A stretch of DNA of 64,000 nucleotides from positions 16,396,001 to 16,460,000 of the forward strand of contig CM071596.1 in assembly GCA_036435485.1 (NCBI GenBank), given 5' to 3'. Source of the stretch: Saposhnikovia divaricata. Taxonomy: Eukaryota > Streptophyta > Magnoliopsida > Apiales > Apiaceae. Of this stretch, positions 1 through 11,522 are shown piece after piece. Numbering within the stretch: the first letter of the stretch is position 1; each line of letters opens with the position of its first letter. The position numbers and the translations under genes were made by a program. The notes under the pieces are model-generated. The model saw only the letters and a list, made by a program, of their open reading frames with translations, searched no databases and had not been told where the DNA came from.

Positions 1-940
1 CAATTAGAAAAACTCTAGCCCAATTAACGTGTTTCCAGCTTTCCAGTGGTTTCAGAAGTAGAATCATATTTATTTATTTTGATATTTCGTTGGTATATGA
101 TTGTTTATGTTAATTTTAATATGGGCCTTTTGTTATATGAGATGATTGTTGTTTTATAATGGTACCGAGAAGGAAGGCCTTGCCAGCACTCAAGTTGGTC
201 TATGTTGTGCCTGGCTCAGATCACCGATGTTTTTGTCTGAGATATTAAACGTGTATTCTTCATGGCAATTACATAAAGTTGAATGTTATGCAGTTCCGTG
301 ACGACTTAAAAGCTTTCAAGTCTCAACATTGTCATCTTGTGGATGCTGTCCTATGAAATAACCTGGCAGTCTTTGGAGAATATCAGAACCGTATGAACTA
401 TCAAGTATTCAAATATGTGGAGCTTAATTTTTTTCTGTACTAACCCATTGAAAGTAAATGATATCATCTTTTACAAAAAACAAGAAGGAAAGATTGGAGA
501 GTTTGATTTTGTCAACTTGCAGAAGGGTGGCTTAGGATAAATGTTAATTTGGAGCCACTAGTCTCATGCTTAATCCTTCTAAATTTTGCATGGAAATTTA
601 TATTGACAGTATTTACTTAAAGCTATTCATTGGAAATTTTCACAATAAAATTGGTAGCATCCCGAACAACGTGGTTATCGAGTTTACTTCGAAGAATCAC
701 TATCACAATAGGCTAAGGTTTTCACTTGGGTTGATCCTTGACTTGATCAGGCGCAAATCAATTGCTTGGCAAACTATCACACATATTCTTACATCCAATA
801 TACTGGTTTTTCTTCCCCCGTGAAACGTATACGACTTGTTTCAACTAGTTTCCAAGACTTTATTTCCAACAAGCATCCAAGTTGGTTTTTATTGCAGTTT
901 GGCTTTGTAATGTCTAAGCTCAAATTCAATCATTTAAGTT

Positions 941-1857
941 GGGTAAAATGGCTTAATCATAACTGAACTCAGCCCCAACTTGCAACTGGATAGCTGAACT
1001 CAAAAACCTTGCAATTACATAACTCAATAAATTAAAACTTGTAACTTGGGCACTAAACAAAAGTAAACTTGCAACTGAATAAAAATAAACTTGCAACGGG
1101 GGCACTGAACAAAATTGAGACCGAGAATAAGCAAAATAAACTGATTGAAAGAGGAGACAGACTGAGATTCAGTTCATTTTTTTTATTTTAAGAAAATATT
1201 TGTTTTATAGTTTTTATATATAAAAAATTAAGATTTTAAAATAAAAAACTGAATATGAAATTTTTTAGAAAATTAAAATTTTTTATAAATTAAACAAAGA
1301 TTAAGATTTTAGAATAAAAAATTGAATATGAATTTTATAAGAAAATTCAAATTTTTTATAAATTAAACAAAGATTAAATAAAAAAATTAAGATTTTAAAA
1401 TAAAAAATAGAATATGTAAATTAATAACATATAAAAATTTAAAAAATATATATAATTAGAGATATTAGAAAAGGAGTCGTGCATTGCACGTGTTATAAGC
1501 CAGTAAATTAAAAAATAATTAAGATTTAAAATATTTGTTTTATAGTTTTTATATATAAATAAAAAATTTAAAATTTTAAAATAAAAACTGTTTTTTTTGT
1601 TCAGGGCCCAATTGTAAGTTTATTTTTGTTCAATACCCCAGTTGCAAGTTTTTATTAATCTAGTAATGTAAATGCAAGTTACGGATAAGTTCAGTTATGT
1701 AAGTTGCAAGTTCATTTTTTATTCTGTTAGTTAGGTTAACGGCAGTTACCTAAATGCAAGTTTTAATTTATTGAGTTATGTAATTGCAAGGTTTTTGAGT
1801 TCAGTTACCCAGTTGCAGTTTGAGGCTGAGTTCAATTATGATTAAGCCATTTTACCC
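941..1857. mobile_element. Long-TIR non-autonomous element A (one per array unit)
   Basis: It begins GGGTAAAATGGCTTAATC and ends with the reverse complement. The inverted repeats are imperfect and about 100 bp long, with TTGCAAGTT-like motifs scattered further in. The 0.7-kb interior is very AT-rich and holds a short internal duplication (about 1225-1380) and a 13-bp palindrome CGTGCATTGCACG at 1478-1490. It encodes nothing. I see no clean target-site duplication, so the superfamily is open. The same element sits at the same offset in all twelve units, so it was present before amplification. Confidence 0.75.
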
Positions 1858-1905
1858 CAAAAGATTTCTACAATCGAACTTATTATTCTCTACAACTTGG
1901 AAATA

Positions 1906-2460
1906 AGGTTAAATATCAAACTGGTCACTGAAGTGGTGGTCATATATCACTTTACTCACTGATTTCAACAGGATCTCATTTGAATCACTTAAGTCATAAT
2001 AAATATCAAACAGATACCTATAAATATGTTATTGAGAATCAAAATAATTTTTTGTTAAATTCTATACATTTTTCTTCAATGCCACCATAACCAAATGAAA
2101 AGTCATGGGTTCTAATATTGAAGATAATATATTTAAATTTTTTAAAATATATTTACTATTTATTTTTAATTAAATCAAAGAAAATAACTAGAAAATTAAA
2201 TATAAATAGTAAATAAATTTTAAAAATTTTAAATATATTATCTAAAATACTAGAATCCATGATTTTTCATTTGGTTATGGTGGCATTGAAGAAAAATGTA
2301 TTGAACTTAACAAAAAATTATTTTAATTCTCGTTCACATATTTAGATGTATCTATTTGATATTTATTATGACTTAAGTGATTGTAATGAGACCCCGTTGA
2401 AATTCGTGAGTAAAGTGATATATGGCCTCCACTTCAGTGACTAATTTGATATTTAACCCC
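1906..2460. mobile_element. Foldback MITE B, Mutator-like (one per array unit)
   Basis: A 555-bp element whose halves are near-mirror images. The ends read GGTTAAATATCAAACTGGTC and the reverse complement. The sequence 'gccaccataaccaaatgaaa' on the left is mirrored around 2265-2285 on the right. It is flanked by a perfect 9-bp direct repeat TTGGAAATA at 1897-1905 and 2461-2469, the duplication size made by Mutator-like transposases. No coding capacity. It recurs in every unit with the same flanks. The last copy is cut in half at 34729 by the array end. Confidence 0.85.
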
Positions 2461-3558
2461 TTGGAAATATAATTAGTTTGTAAATAAAATTTATCAAGTA
2501 CAAGTCTGGCCGGGCTGTGAATGACTGTTTTTTCTGTCTTTCCGGTCTTTATTCTGTAGGAGCAGATCAGTGAGAATTATATGTAGAATAATGCTTGAAT
2601 TTGCCTTGGTTGTTGGTTCAGATAGAAAAACTCTAGCCCAATTAACGTGTTTCCAACTTTCCAGTGGTTTCAGAAGTAGAATCATATTTATTTATTTTGA
2701 TATTTCGTTGGTATATGATTGTTTATGTTAATTTTAATATGGGCCTTTTGTTATATGAGATGATTATTGTTTTATTTTGGTACCGAGAAGGAAGGCCTTT
2801 CCAGCACTCAAGTTGGTCTATGTTGTGCCTGGCTCAGATCACCGATGTTTTTGTCTGAGATATTAAACGTGTATTCTTCATGGCAATTACATAAAGTTGA
2901 ATGTTATGCAGTTCCGTGACGACTTAAAAGCTTTCAAGTCTCAACATTGTCATCTTGTGGATGCTGTCCTATGAAATAACCTGGCAGTCTTTGGAGAATA
3001 TCAGAACCGTATGAACTATCAAGTATTCAAATATGTGGAGCTTAATTTTTTTCTGTACTAACCCATTGAAAGTAAATGATATCATCTTTTACAAAAAACA
3101 AGAAGGAAAGATTGGAGAGTTTGATTTTGTCAACTTGCAGAAGGGTGGCTTAGGATAAATGTTAATTTGGAGCCACTAGTCTCATGCTTAATCCTTCTAA
3201 ATTTTGCATGGAAATTTATATTGACAGTATTTACTTAAAGCTATTCATTGGAAATTTTCACAATAAAATTGGTAGCATCCCGAACAACGTGGTTATCGAG
3301 TTTACTTCGAAGAATCACTATCACAATAGGCTAAGGTTTTCACTTGGGTTGATCCTTGACTTGATCAGGCGCAAATCAATTGCTTGGCAAACTATCACAC
3401 ATATTCTTACATCCAATATACTGGTTTTTCTTCCCCCGTGAAACGTATACGACTTGTTTCAACTAGTTTCCAAGACTTTATTTCCAACAAGCATCCAAGT
3501 TGATTTTTATTGCAGTTTGGCTTTGTAATGTCTAAGCTCAAATTCAATCATTTAAGTA
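2461..3558. repeat. Core of the array unit (origin unknown)
   Basis: This is the part of the unit between MITE B and the next element A, shown here at the unit 1/2 boundary. It is less AT-rich than the transposons and contains splice-acceptor-like tracts ('caacttgcag' about 3130, 'ttattgcag' about 3512), suggesting derivation from a gene's introns, last exon or UTR. Longest ORFs are 85 codons (3184-3441, plus) and 63 codons (2494-2685, minus). Neither matches a family I recognise, and their conservation between units equals that of noncoding parts. I cannot name the source. Confidence 0.6.
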
Positions 3559-5244
3559 GGGTAAAATGGCTTAATCATAACTGAACTCAGCCCCAATTTG
3601 CAACTGGGTAACTGAACTCAAAAACCTTGCAATTACATAACTCAATAAATTAAAACTTGTAACTTGGGCACTAAACAAAAGTAAACTTGCAACTGAATAA
3701 AAATAAACTTGCAACGGGGGCACTGAACAAAATTGAGACTGAGAATAAGCAAAATAAACTGATTGAAAGAGAAGAGAGACTGAGATTCAGTTCATTTTTT
3801 TTATTTTAAGAAAATATTTGTTTTATAGTTTTTATATATAAAAAATTAAGATTTTAAAATAAAAAACTGAATATGAAATTTTTTAGAAAATTCAAATTTT
3901 TTATAAATTAAACGAAGATTAAGATTTTAGAATAAAAAACTGAATATGAATTTTATAAGAAAATTCAAATTTTTTATAAATTAAACAAAGATTAAATAAA
4001 AAAATTAAGATTTTAAAATAAAAAATATAATATGAAAATTAATAACATATAAAATTTAAAAAATATATATAATTAGAGATATTAGAAAAGGAGCTGTGCA
4101 TTGCACGTGTTATAAGCTACTAGTAAATTAAAAAAATTAAGATTTAAAATATTTGTTTTATAGTTTTTATATATAAATAAAAAATTTAAAATTTTAAAAT
4201 AAAAACTGTTTTTTTTGTTCAGGGCCCAATTTTAAGTTTATTTTTGTTCAATACCCAAGTTGCAAGTTTTTATTAATCTAGTAATGTAAATGCAAGTTAC
4301 GGATAAGTTCAGTTATGTAAGTTGCAAGTTCAGTTTTTATTATGTTTGTTAGGTAAACGGCAGTTACCTAAATGCAATTTTTAATTTATTGAGTTATGTA
4401 ATTGCAAGGTTTTTGAGTTCAGTTACCCAGTTGCAGTTTGGGGCTGAGTTCAATTATGATTAAGCCATTTTACCCCAAAAGATTTCTACAATCGAACTTA
4501 TTATTCTCTACAACTTGGAAATAAGGTTAAATATCAAACTGGTCACTGAAGTGGTGGCCATATATCACTTTACTCACTGATTTCAACGGGATCTCATTTG
4601 AATCACTTAAGTCATAATAAATATCAAACAGATACCTATAAATATGTTATTGAGAATCAAAATAATTTTTTGTTAAATTCTATACATTTTTCTTCAATGC
4701 CACCATAACCAAATGAAAAGTCATGGGTTCTAATATTGAAGATAATATATTTAAATTTTTTAAAATATATTTACTATTTATTTTTAATTAAATCAAAGAA
4801 AATAACTAGAAAATTAAATATAAATAGTAAATAAATTTTAAAATTTTAAAATTTTTAAATATATTATCTAAAATACTAGAATCCATGACTTTTCATTTGG
4901 TTATGGTGGCATTGAAGAAAAATGTATTGAACTTAACAAAAAATTATTTTAATTCTCGATCACATATTTAGATGTATCTATTTGATATTTATTATGACTT
5001 AAGTGATTGTAATGAGACCCCGTTGAAATTCGTGAGTAAAGTGATATATGGCCTCCACTTCAGTGACTAATTTGATATTTAACTCCTTGGAAATATAATT
5101 AGTTTGTAAATAAAATTTATCAAGTACAAGTCTGGCCGGGCTGTGAATGACTGTTTTTTCTGTCTTTCCGGTCTTTATTCTGTAGGAGCAGATCAGTGAG
5201 AATTATATGTAGAATAATGCTTGAATTTGCCTTGGTTGTTGGTT
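2619..5244 (+). repeat. Array unit 2
   Basis: A-type unit: no 8-9 bp insertion near 3690, 'gctactagtaaatt' at about 4116, and MITE B ending 'aactcc' (about 5081) rather than 'aacccc'. It has 'gatagaaaaa' at its first bases where others have 'attagaaaaa'. Confidence 0.93.
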
Positions 5245-5673
5245 CAATTAGAAAAACTCTAGCCCAATTAACGTGTTTCCAACTTTCCAGTGGTTTCAGA
5301 AGTAGAATCATATTTATTTATTTTGATATTTCGTTGGTATATGATTGTTTATGTTAATTTTAATATGGGCCTTTTGTTATATGAGATGATTATTGTTTTA
5401 TTTTGGTACCGAGAAGGAAGGCCTTGCCAGCACTCAAGTTGGTCTATGTTGTGCCTGGCTCAGATCACCGATGTTTTTGTCTGAGATATTAAACGTGTAT
5501 TCTTCATGGCAATTACATAAAGTTGAATGTTATGCAGTTCCGTGACGACTTAAAAGCTTTCAAGTCTCAACATTGTCATCTTGTGGATGCTGTCCTATGA
5601 AATAACCTGGCAGTCTTTGGAGAATATCAGAACCGTATGAACTATCAAGTATTCAAATATGTGGAGCTTAATT

Positions 5674-6768
5674 TGTAATATCCCGTAATTTTTAGAATAA
5701 TAATAATAAAAGAATAATAGAATAAAAAGGATTAAAATTAGATTATAAATAGGATTTAAAATTGGATTAGAATAGTGGGCCTAATATATGGATCGGATTT
5801 GAATACGGATTACTAGTAGGTCTGGAATTATGGTGGTGAGACATTATAAATACATCATATTCTCCTTCTTCATCTTTATTATCAAAATTCGTAGGTCTTT
5901 CCTTTACACAAATCTGCTGTCTTGTAAAATTCGTATAAAATTCATCGTAAGTCGAAATTCATTGATTCTGGACTTTTCGGAAAGATATTTTCGTTCTCTA
6001 CGACTTTCGTGTTTTGAGTTTTCCAAGAAAACCTCGTTTAGAGGGTCAAAAAGGCAAAATACAGATCTGGTCAGAATTGAATACATGATCTAGGATGATT
6101 TGATTCTTGAGTTTCCGCATAGAGGTAAGTTTCTGATTGATCTATCTAGTGTTTTCGAAATTATGTGTTATGTGTACGTACTTGTTATCAAAACATGGGC
6201 TAAGTGATTATATTTTGAATTTATATATATTATTATATATATGTGTTATGTGTAAACAATATTCTTGGAACTCTAGTTTATGCCATGGTTTGCGAAAATA
6301 AGAATAAGGACCGAGTCACCGGATTGTAGTGACAGTTTTCTAAAATTTAGGACCGTTATCACCGGGTTGTAGTGGTCGTGGTATGAATTGTGGGTTTCAA
6401 GTTATTGTTGTTATGTGGTATCGAATAATAATATGTGTATCGAAAGTTATTGTTTTATATATCGTATTGTATTGAATATTGTGTTATTTTATATGTGTAT
6501 GTATGTTACTTTGCCCGACTGGTTAGATCGATTGGTTACTTGCTGGGCTGTATAGCTCATTACTTACAATTTTCAGGTTCGGTGTACAATCGAGTTTGGT
6601 AGCGTTGGAGTTCGAAGACCATAGAATTGGGCTAGATTGACTTTTCGATAGATGTTAGCTGCGCTTTTGTAATAAGTACCTTTGTAATGGACTTTTGGAT
6701 TAATAAAATTTGTATTTTAGTTCAGTTTTTGATTTAGAATTAATAGTCCGAAAAGTCGGGCTGTTACA
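5674..6768 (+). repeat. LTR copy 1
   Basis: Starts TGTAATATCCC and ends GGCTGTTACA. A TATA box (TATAAATA, 5845-5852) and a polyadenylation signal (AATAAA, 6702-6707) place U3, R and U5 in plus orientation. Two similar 'accg...caccgg(g/a)ttgtagtg' motifs lie at about 6310-6375. The 87-codon ORF at 5830-6093 is not a credible gene. By eye this copy is identical to LTR 2. Confidence 0.92.
6125..6576 (+). other. Intron-like segment inside the LTR
   Basis: A strong donor, GAG followed by GTAAGTTTCTG (cut at 6124/6125), and a strong acceptor, TTACAATTTTCAG (ending 6576), lie between the TATA box and the poly(A) signal. Equivalent sites recur at 7401-7852 and 8677-9128. A transcript from this LTR could therefore lose about 452 nt by splicing. 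This is predicted from consensus only. Confidence 0.45.
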
Positions 6769-6949
6769 GTTTGGTATTAAGAGCAGGCTGTCCTTCGGAG
6801 TGTATTAGGTATGGGACTAGTACATTCTCTAGGATGCGATCCTTTAGACTGTTTTTAGGACTAGAATGTAAAATAGATGTCTCACGATCTTTTTGGAGTT
6901 TAGGATTGTTGTAAATTTGGGGACCAAATTCTTTTTAAGGAGGGTAGTA
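6769..6949 (+). mobile_element. Internal segment 1 (PBS and PPT only)
   Basis: Directly after LTR 1 comes 'tttggtattaagagcagg', a slightly degenerate initiator-Met-tRNA primer-binding site (consensus TGGTATCAGAGC). It ends with the purine-rich 'aaggagggtagta' immediately before LTR 2, a polypurine tract. No protein is encoded. It differs from internal segment 2 by one base in the primer site ('tattaag' versus 'tatcaag'). Confidence 0.88.
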
Positions 6950-8044
6950 TGTAATATCCCGTAATTTTTAGAATAATAATAATAAAAGAATAATAGAATA
7001 AAAAGGATTAAAATTAGATTATAAATAGGATTTAAAATTGGATTAGAATAGTGGGCCTAATATATGGATCGGATTTGAATACGGATTACTAGTAGGTCTG
7101 GAATTATGGTGGTGAGACATTATAAATACATCATATTCTCCTTCTTCATCTTTATTATCAAAATTCGTAGGTCTTTCCTTTACACAAATCTGCTGTCTTG
7201 TAAAATTCGTATAAAATTCATCGTAAGTCGAAATTCATTGATTCTGGACTTTTCGGAAAGATATTTTCGTTCTCTACGACTTTCGTGTTTTGAGTTTTCC
7301 AAGAAAACCTCGTTTAGAGGGTCAAAAAGGCAAAATACAGATCTGGTCAGAATTGAATACATGATCTAGGATGATTTGATTCTTGAGTTTCCGCATAGAG
7401 GTAAGTTTCTGATTGATCTATCTAGTGTTTTCGAAATTATGTGTTATGTGTACGTACTTGTTATCAAAACATGGGCTAAGTGATTATATTTTGAATTTAT
7501 ATATATTATTATATATATGTGTTATGTGTAAACAATATTCTTGGAACTCTAGTTTATGCCATGGTTTGCGAAAATAAGAATAAGGACCGAGTCACCGGAT
7601 TGTAGTGACAGTTTTCTAAAATTTAGGACCGTTATCACCGGGTTGTAGTGGTCGTGGTATGAATTGTGGGTTTCAAGTTATTGTTGTTATGTGGTATCGA
7701 ATAATAATATGTGTATCGAAAGTTATTGTTTTATATATCGTATTGTATTGAATATTGTGTTATTTTATATGTGTATGTATGTTACTTTGCCCGACTGGTT
7801 AGATCGATTGGTTACTTGCTGGGCTGTATAGCTCATTACTTACAATTTTCAGGTTCGGTGTACAATCGAGTTTGGTAGCGTTGGAGTTCGAAGACCATAG
7901 AATTGGGCTAGATTGACTTTTCGATAGATGTTAGCTGCGCTTTTGTAATAAGTACCTTTGTAATGGACTTTTGGATTAATAAAATTTGTATTTTAGTTCA
8001 GTTTTTGATTTAGAATTAATAGTCCGAAAAGTCGGGCTGTTACA
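6950..8044 (+). repeat. LTR copy 2
   Basis: Same length and termini as LTR 1, with no difference found by eye. It serves as 3' LTR of the first internal segment and 5' LTR of the second. Confidence 0.92.
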
Positions 8045-8225
8045 GTTTGGTATCAAGAGCAGGCTGTCCTTCGGAGTGTATTAGGTATGGGACTAGTACA
8101 TTCTCTAGGATGCGATCCTTTAGACTGTTTTTAGGACTAGAATGTAAAATAGATGTCTCACGATCTTTTTGGAGTTTAGGATTGTTGTAAATTTGGGGAC
8201 CAAATTCTTTTTAAGGAGGGTAGTA
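8045..8225 (+). mobile_element. Internal segment 2 (PBS and PPT only)
   Basis: Primer-binding site 'ttggtatcaagagc' just after LTR 2 and polypurine tract 'aaggagggtagta' just before LTR 3. It is otherwise the same as internal segment 1. Confidence 0.88.
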
Positions 8226-9320
8226 TGTAATATCCCGTAATTTTTAGAATAATAATAATAAAAGAATAATAGAATAAAAAGGATTAAAATTAGATTATAA
8301 ATAGGATTTAAAATTGGATTAGAATAGTGGGCCTAATATATGGATCGGATTTGAATACGGATTACTAGTAGGTCTGGAATTATGGTGGTGAGACATTATA
8401 AATACATCATATTCTCCTTCTTCATCTTTATTATCAAAATTCGTAGGTCTTTCCTTTACAAAAATCTGCTGTCTTGTAAAATTCGTATAAAATTCATCGT
8501 AAGTCGAAATTCATTGATTCTGAACTTTTCGGAAAGATATTTTCGTTCTCTACGACTTTCGTGTTTTGAGTTTTCCAAGAAAACCTCGTTTAGAGGGTCA
8601 AAAAGGCAAAATACAGATCTGGTCAGAATTGAATACATGATCTAGGATGATTTGATTCTTGAGTTTCCGCATAGAGGTAAGTTTCTGATTGATCTATCTA
8701 GTGTTTTCGAAATTATGTGTTATGTGTACGTACTTGTTATCAAAACATGGGCTAAGTGATTATATTTTGAATTTATATATATTATTATATATATGTGTTA
8801 TGTGTAAACAATATTCTTGGAACTCTAGTTTATGCCATGGTTTGCGAAAATAAGAATAAGGACCGAGTCACCGGATTGTAGTGACAGTTTTCTAAAATTT
8901 AGGACCGTTATCACCGGGTTGTAGTGGTCGTGGTATGAATTGTGGGTTTCAAGTTATTGTTGTTATGTGGTATCGAATAATAATATGTGTATCGAAAGTT
9001 ATTGTTTTATATATCGTATTGTATTGAATATTGTGTTATTTTATATGTGTATGTATGTTACTTTGCCCGACTGGTTAGATCGATTGTTTACTTGCTGGGC
9101 TGTATAGCTCATTACTTACAATTTTCAGGTTCGGTGTACAATCGAGTTTGGTAGCGTTGGAGTTCGAAGACCATAGAATTGGGCTAGATTGACTTTTCGA
9201 TAGATGTTAGCTGCGCTTTTGTAATAAGTACCTTTGTAATGGACTTTTGGATTAATAAAATTTGTATTTTAGTTCAGTTTTTGATTTAGAATTAATAGTC
9301 CGAAAAGTCGGGCTGTTACA
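8226..9320 (+). repeat. LTR copy 3
   Basis: Same termini and length. It has at least three substitutions relative to copies 1 and 2: 'tacaaaaatc' at about 8457, 'ctgaactttt' at about 8520 and 'cgattgttta' at about 9081. The right target duplication TAATT follows at 9321-9325. Confidence 0.92.
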
Positions 9321-11522
9321 TAATTTTTTTCTGTACTAACCCATTGAAAGTAAATGATATCATCTTTTACAAAAAACAAGAAGGAAAGATTGGAGAGTTT
9401 GATTTTGTCAACTTGCAGAAGGGTGGCTTAGGATAAATGTTAATTTGGAGCCACTAGTCTCATGCTTAATCCTTTTAAATTTTGCATGGAAATTTATATT
9501 GACAGTATTTACTTAAAGCTATTCATTGGAAATTTTCACAATAAAATTGGTAGCATCCCGAACAACGTGGTTATCGAGTTTACTTCGAAGAATCACTATC
9601 ACAATAGGCTAAGGTTTTCACTTGGGTTGATCCTTGACTTGATCAGGCGCAAATCAATTGCTTGGCAAACTATCACACATATTCTTACATCCAATATACT
9701 GGTTTTTCTTCCCCCGTGAAACGTATACGACTTGTTTCAACTAGTTTCCAAGACTTTATTTCCAACAAGCATCCAAGTTGATTTTTATTGCAGTTTGGCT
9801 TTGTAATGTCTAAGCTCAAATTCAATCATTTAAGTAGGGTAAAATGGCTTAATCATAACTGAACTCAGCCCCAATTTGCAACTGGGTAACTGAACTAAAA
9901 AACCTTGCAATTACATAACTCAATAAATTAAAACTTGTAACTTGGGCACTAAACAAAAGTAAACTTGCAACTGAATAAAAATAAACTTGCAACGGGGGCA
10001 CTGAACAAAATTGAGACTGAGAATAAGCAAAATAAACTGATTGAAAGAGAAGAGAGACTGAGATTCAGTTCATTTTTTTTATTTTAAGAAAATATTTGTT
10101 TTATAGTTTTTATATATAAAAAATTAAGATTTTAAAATAAAAAACTGAATATGAAATTTTTTAGAAAATTCAAATTTTTTATAAATTAAACGAAGATTAA
10201 GATTTTAGAATAAAAAACTGAATATGAATTTTATAAGAAAATTCAAATTTTTTATAAATTAAACAAAGATTAAATAAAAAAATTAAGATTTTAAAATAAA
10301 AAATATAATATGTAAATTAATAACATATAAAATTTAAAAAATATATATAATTAAAGATATTAGAAAAGGAGCTGTGCATTGCACGTGTTATAAGCTACTA
10401 GTAAATTAAAAAAATTAAGATTTAAAATATTTGTTTTATAGTTTTTATATATAAATAAAAAATTTAAAATTTTAAAATAAAAACTGTTTTTTTTGTTCAG
10501 GGCCCAATTTTAAGTTTATTTTTGTTCAATACCCAAGTTGCAAGTTTTTATTAATCTAGTAATGTAAATGCAAGTTACGGATAAGTTCAGTTATGTAAGT
10601 TGCAAGTTCAGTTTTTATTATGTTTGTTAGGTAAACGGCAGTTACCTAAATGCAATTTTTAATTTATTGAGTTATGTAATTACAAGGTTTTTGAGTTCAG
10701 TTACCCAGTTGCAGTTTGGGGCTGAGTTCAATTATGATTAAGCCATTTTACCCCAAAAGATTTCTACAATCGAACTTATTATTCTCTACAACTTGGAAAT
10801 AAGGTTAAATATCAAACTGGTCACTGAAGTGGTGGCCATATATCACTTTACTCACTGATTTCAACGGGATCTCATTTGAATCACTTAAGTCATAATAAAT
10901 ATCAAACAGATACCTATAAATATGTTATTGAGAATCAAAATAATTTTTTGTTAAATTCTATACATTTTTCTTCAATGCCACCATAACCAAATGAAAAGTC
11001 ATGGGTTCTAATATTGAAGATAATATATTTAAATTTTTTAAAATATATTTACTATTTATTTTTAATTAAATCAAAGAAAATAACTAGAAAATTAAATATA
11101 AATAGTAAATAAATTTTAAAATTTTAAAATTTTTAAATATATTATCTAAAATACTAGAATCCATGACTTTTCATTTGGTTATGGTGGCATTGAAGAAAAA
11201 TGTATTGAACTTAACAAAAAATTATTTTAATTCTCGATCACATATTTAGATGTATCTATTTGATATTTATTATGACTTAAGTGATTGTAATGAGACCCCG
11301 TTGAAATTCGTGAGTAAAGTGATATATGGCCTCCACTTCAGTGACTAATTTGATATTTAACTCCTTGGAAATATAATTAGTTTGTAAATAAAATTTATCA
11401 AGTACAAGTCTGGCCGGGCTGTGAATGACTGTTTTTTCTGTCTTTCCGGTCTTTATTCTGTAGGAGCAGATCAGTGAGAATTATATGTAGAATAATGCTT
11501 GAATTTGCCTTGGTTGTTGGTT

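Larger units (their letters stand above)
1..2618 (+). repeat. Array unit 1
   Basis: Units are phased on the first base of the window. This one is a hybrid: it lacks the 8-9 bp insertion typical of B-type units near +1070, but has the B-type 'gccagtaaatt' junction (about 1499) instead of 'gctactagtaaatt'. It also has a private 'ttttataatgg' at about 153 where all other units have 'ttttattttgg'. Confidence 0.93.
5674..9320 (+). mobile_element. Non-autonomous LTR element with three LTRs (LTR-int-LTR-int-LTR)
   Basis: Three 1095-bp LTRs alternate with two 181-bp internal segments, giving an exact 1276-bp period. Each LTR begins TGTAATATCCCG and ends CGGGCTGTTACA (TG...CA). The whole block is flanked by TAATT at 5669-5673 and 9321-9325, matching the empty site in the other eleven units. 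Internal segments hold only a primer-binding site and a polypurine tract, with no gag or pol. The LTR ends and primer site resemble plant Ty3/gypsy chromoviruses of the Tekay/Del group (inference). With an internal part far shorter than the LTR it is a TRIM/LARD-like deletion derivative. Confidence 0.92.
5245..11522 (+). repeat. Array unit 3, interrupted by an LTR element
   Basis: A-type unit of 2626 bp once the 3647-bp LTR element and its 5-bp duplication are removed. It has 'atccttttaaatt' at 9470, shared only with units 4 and 5. The insertion is found in no other unit. Confidence 0.93.

Noticed and set aside
200..260. Possible C/D-box snoRNA around 'gatcaccgatg...gtctgag'
   Set aside because: A CTGA-like D box can be read but no proper RUGAUGA C box or terminal stem is present.
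566..823. 85-codon ORF repeated in every array unit
   Set aside because: No recognisable domain. Length and start vary by single changes between units (stop lost in unit 8), and it evolves no more slowly than flanking noncoding DNA.
5830..6093. 87-codon ORF in each LTR
   Set aside because: It overlaps the TATA box and transcription start region of the LTR, has no domain, and an equally long ORF exists on the opposite strand.
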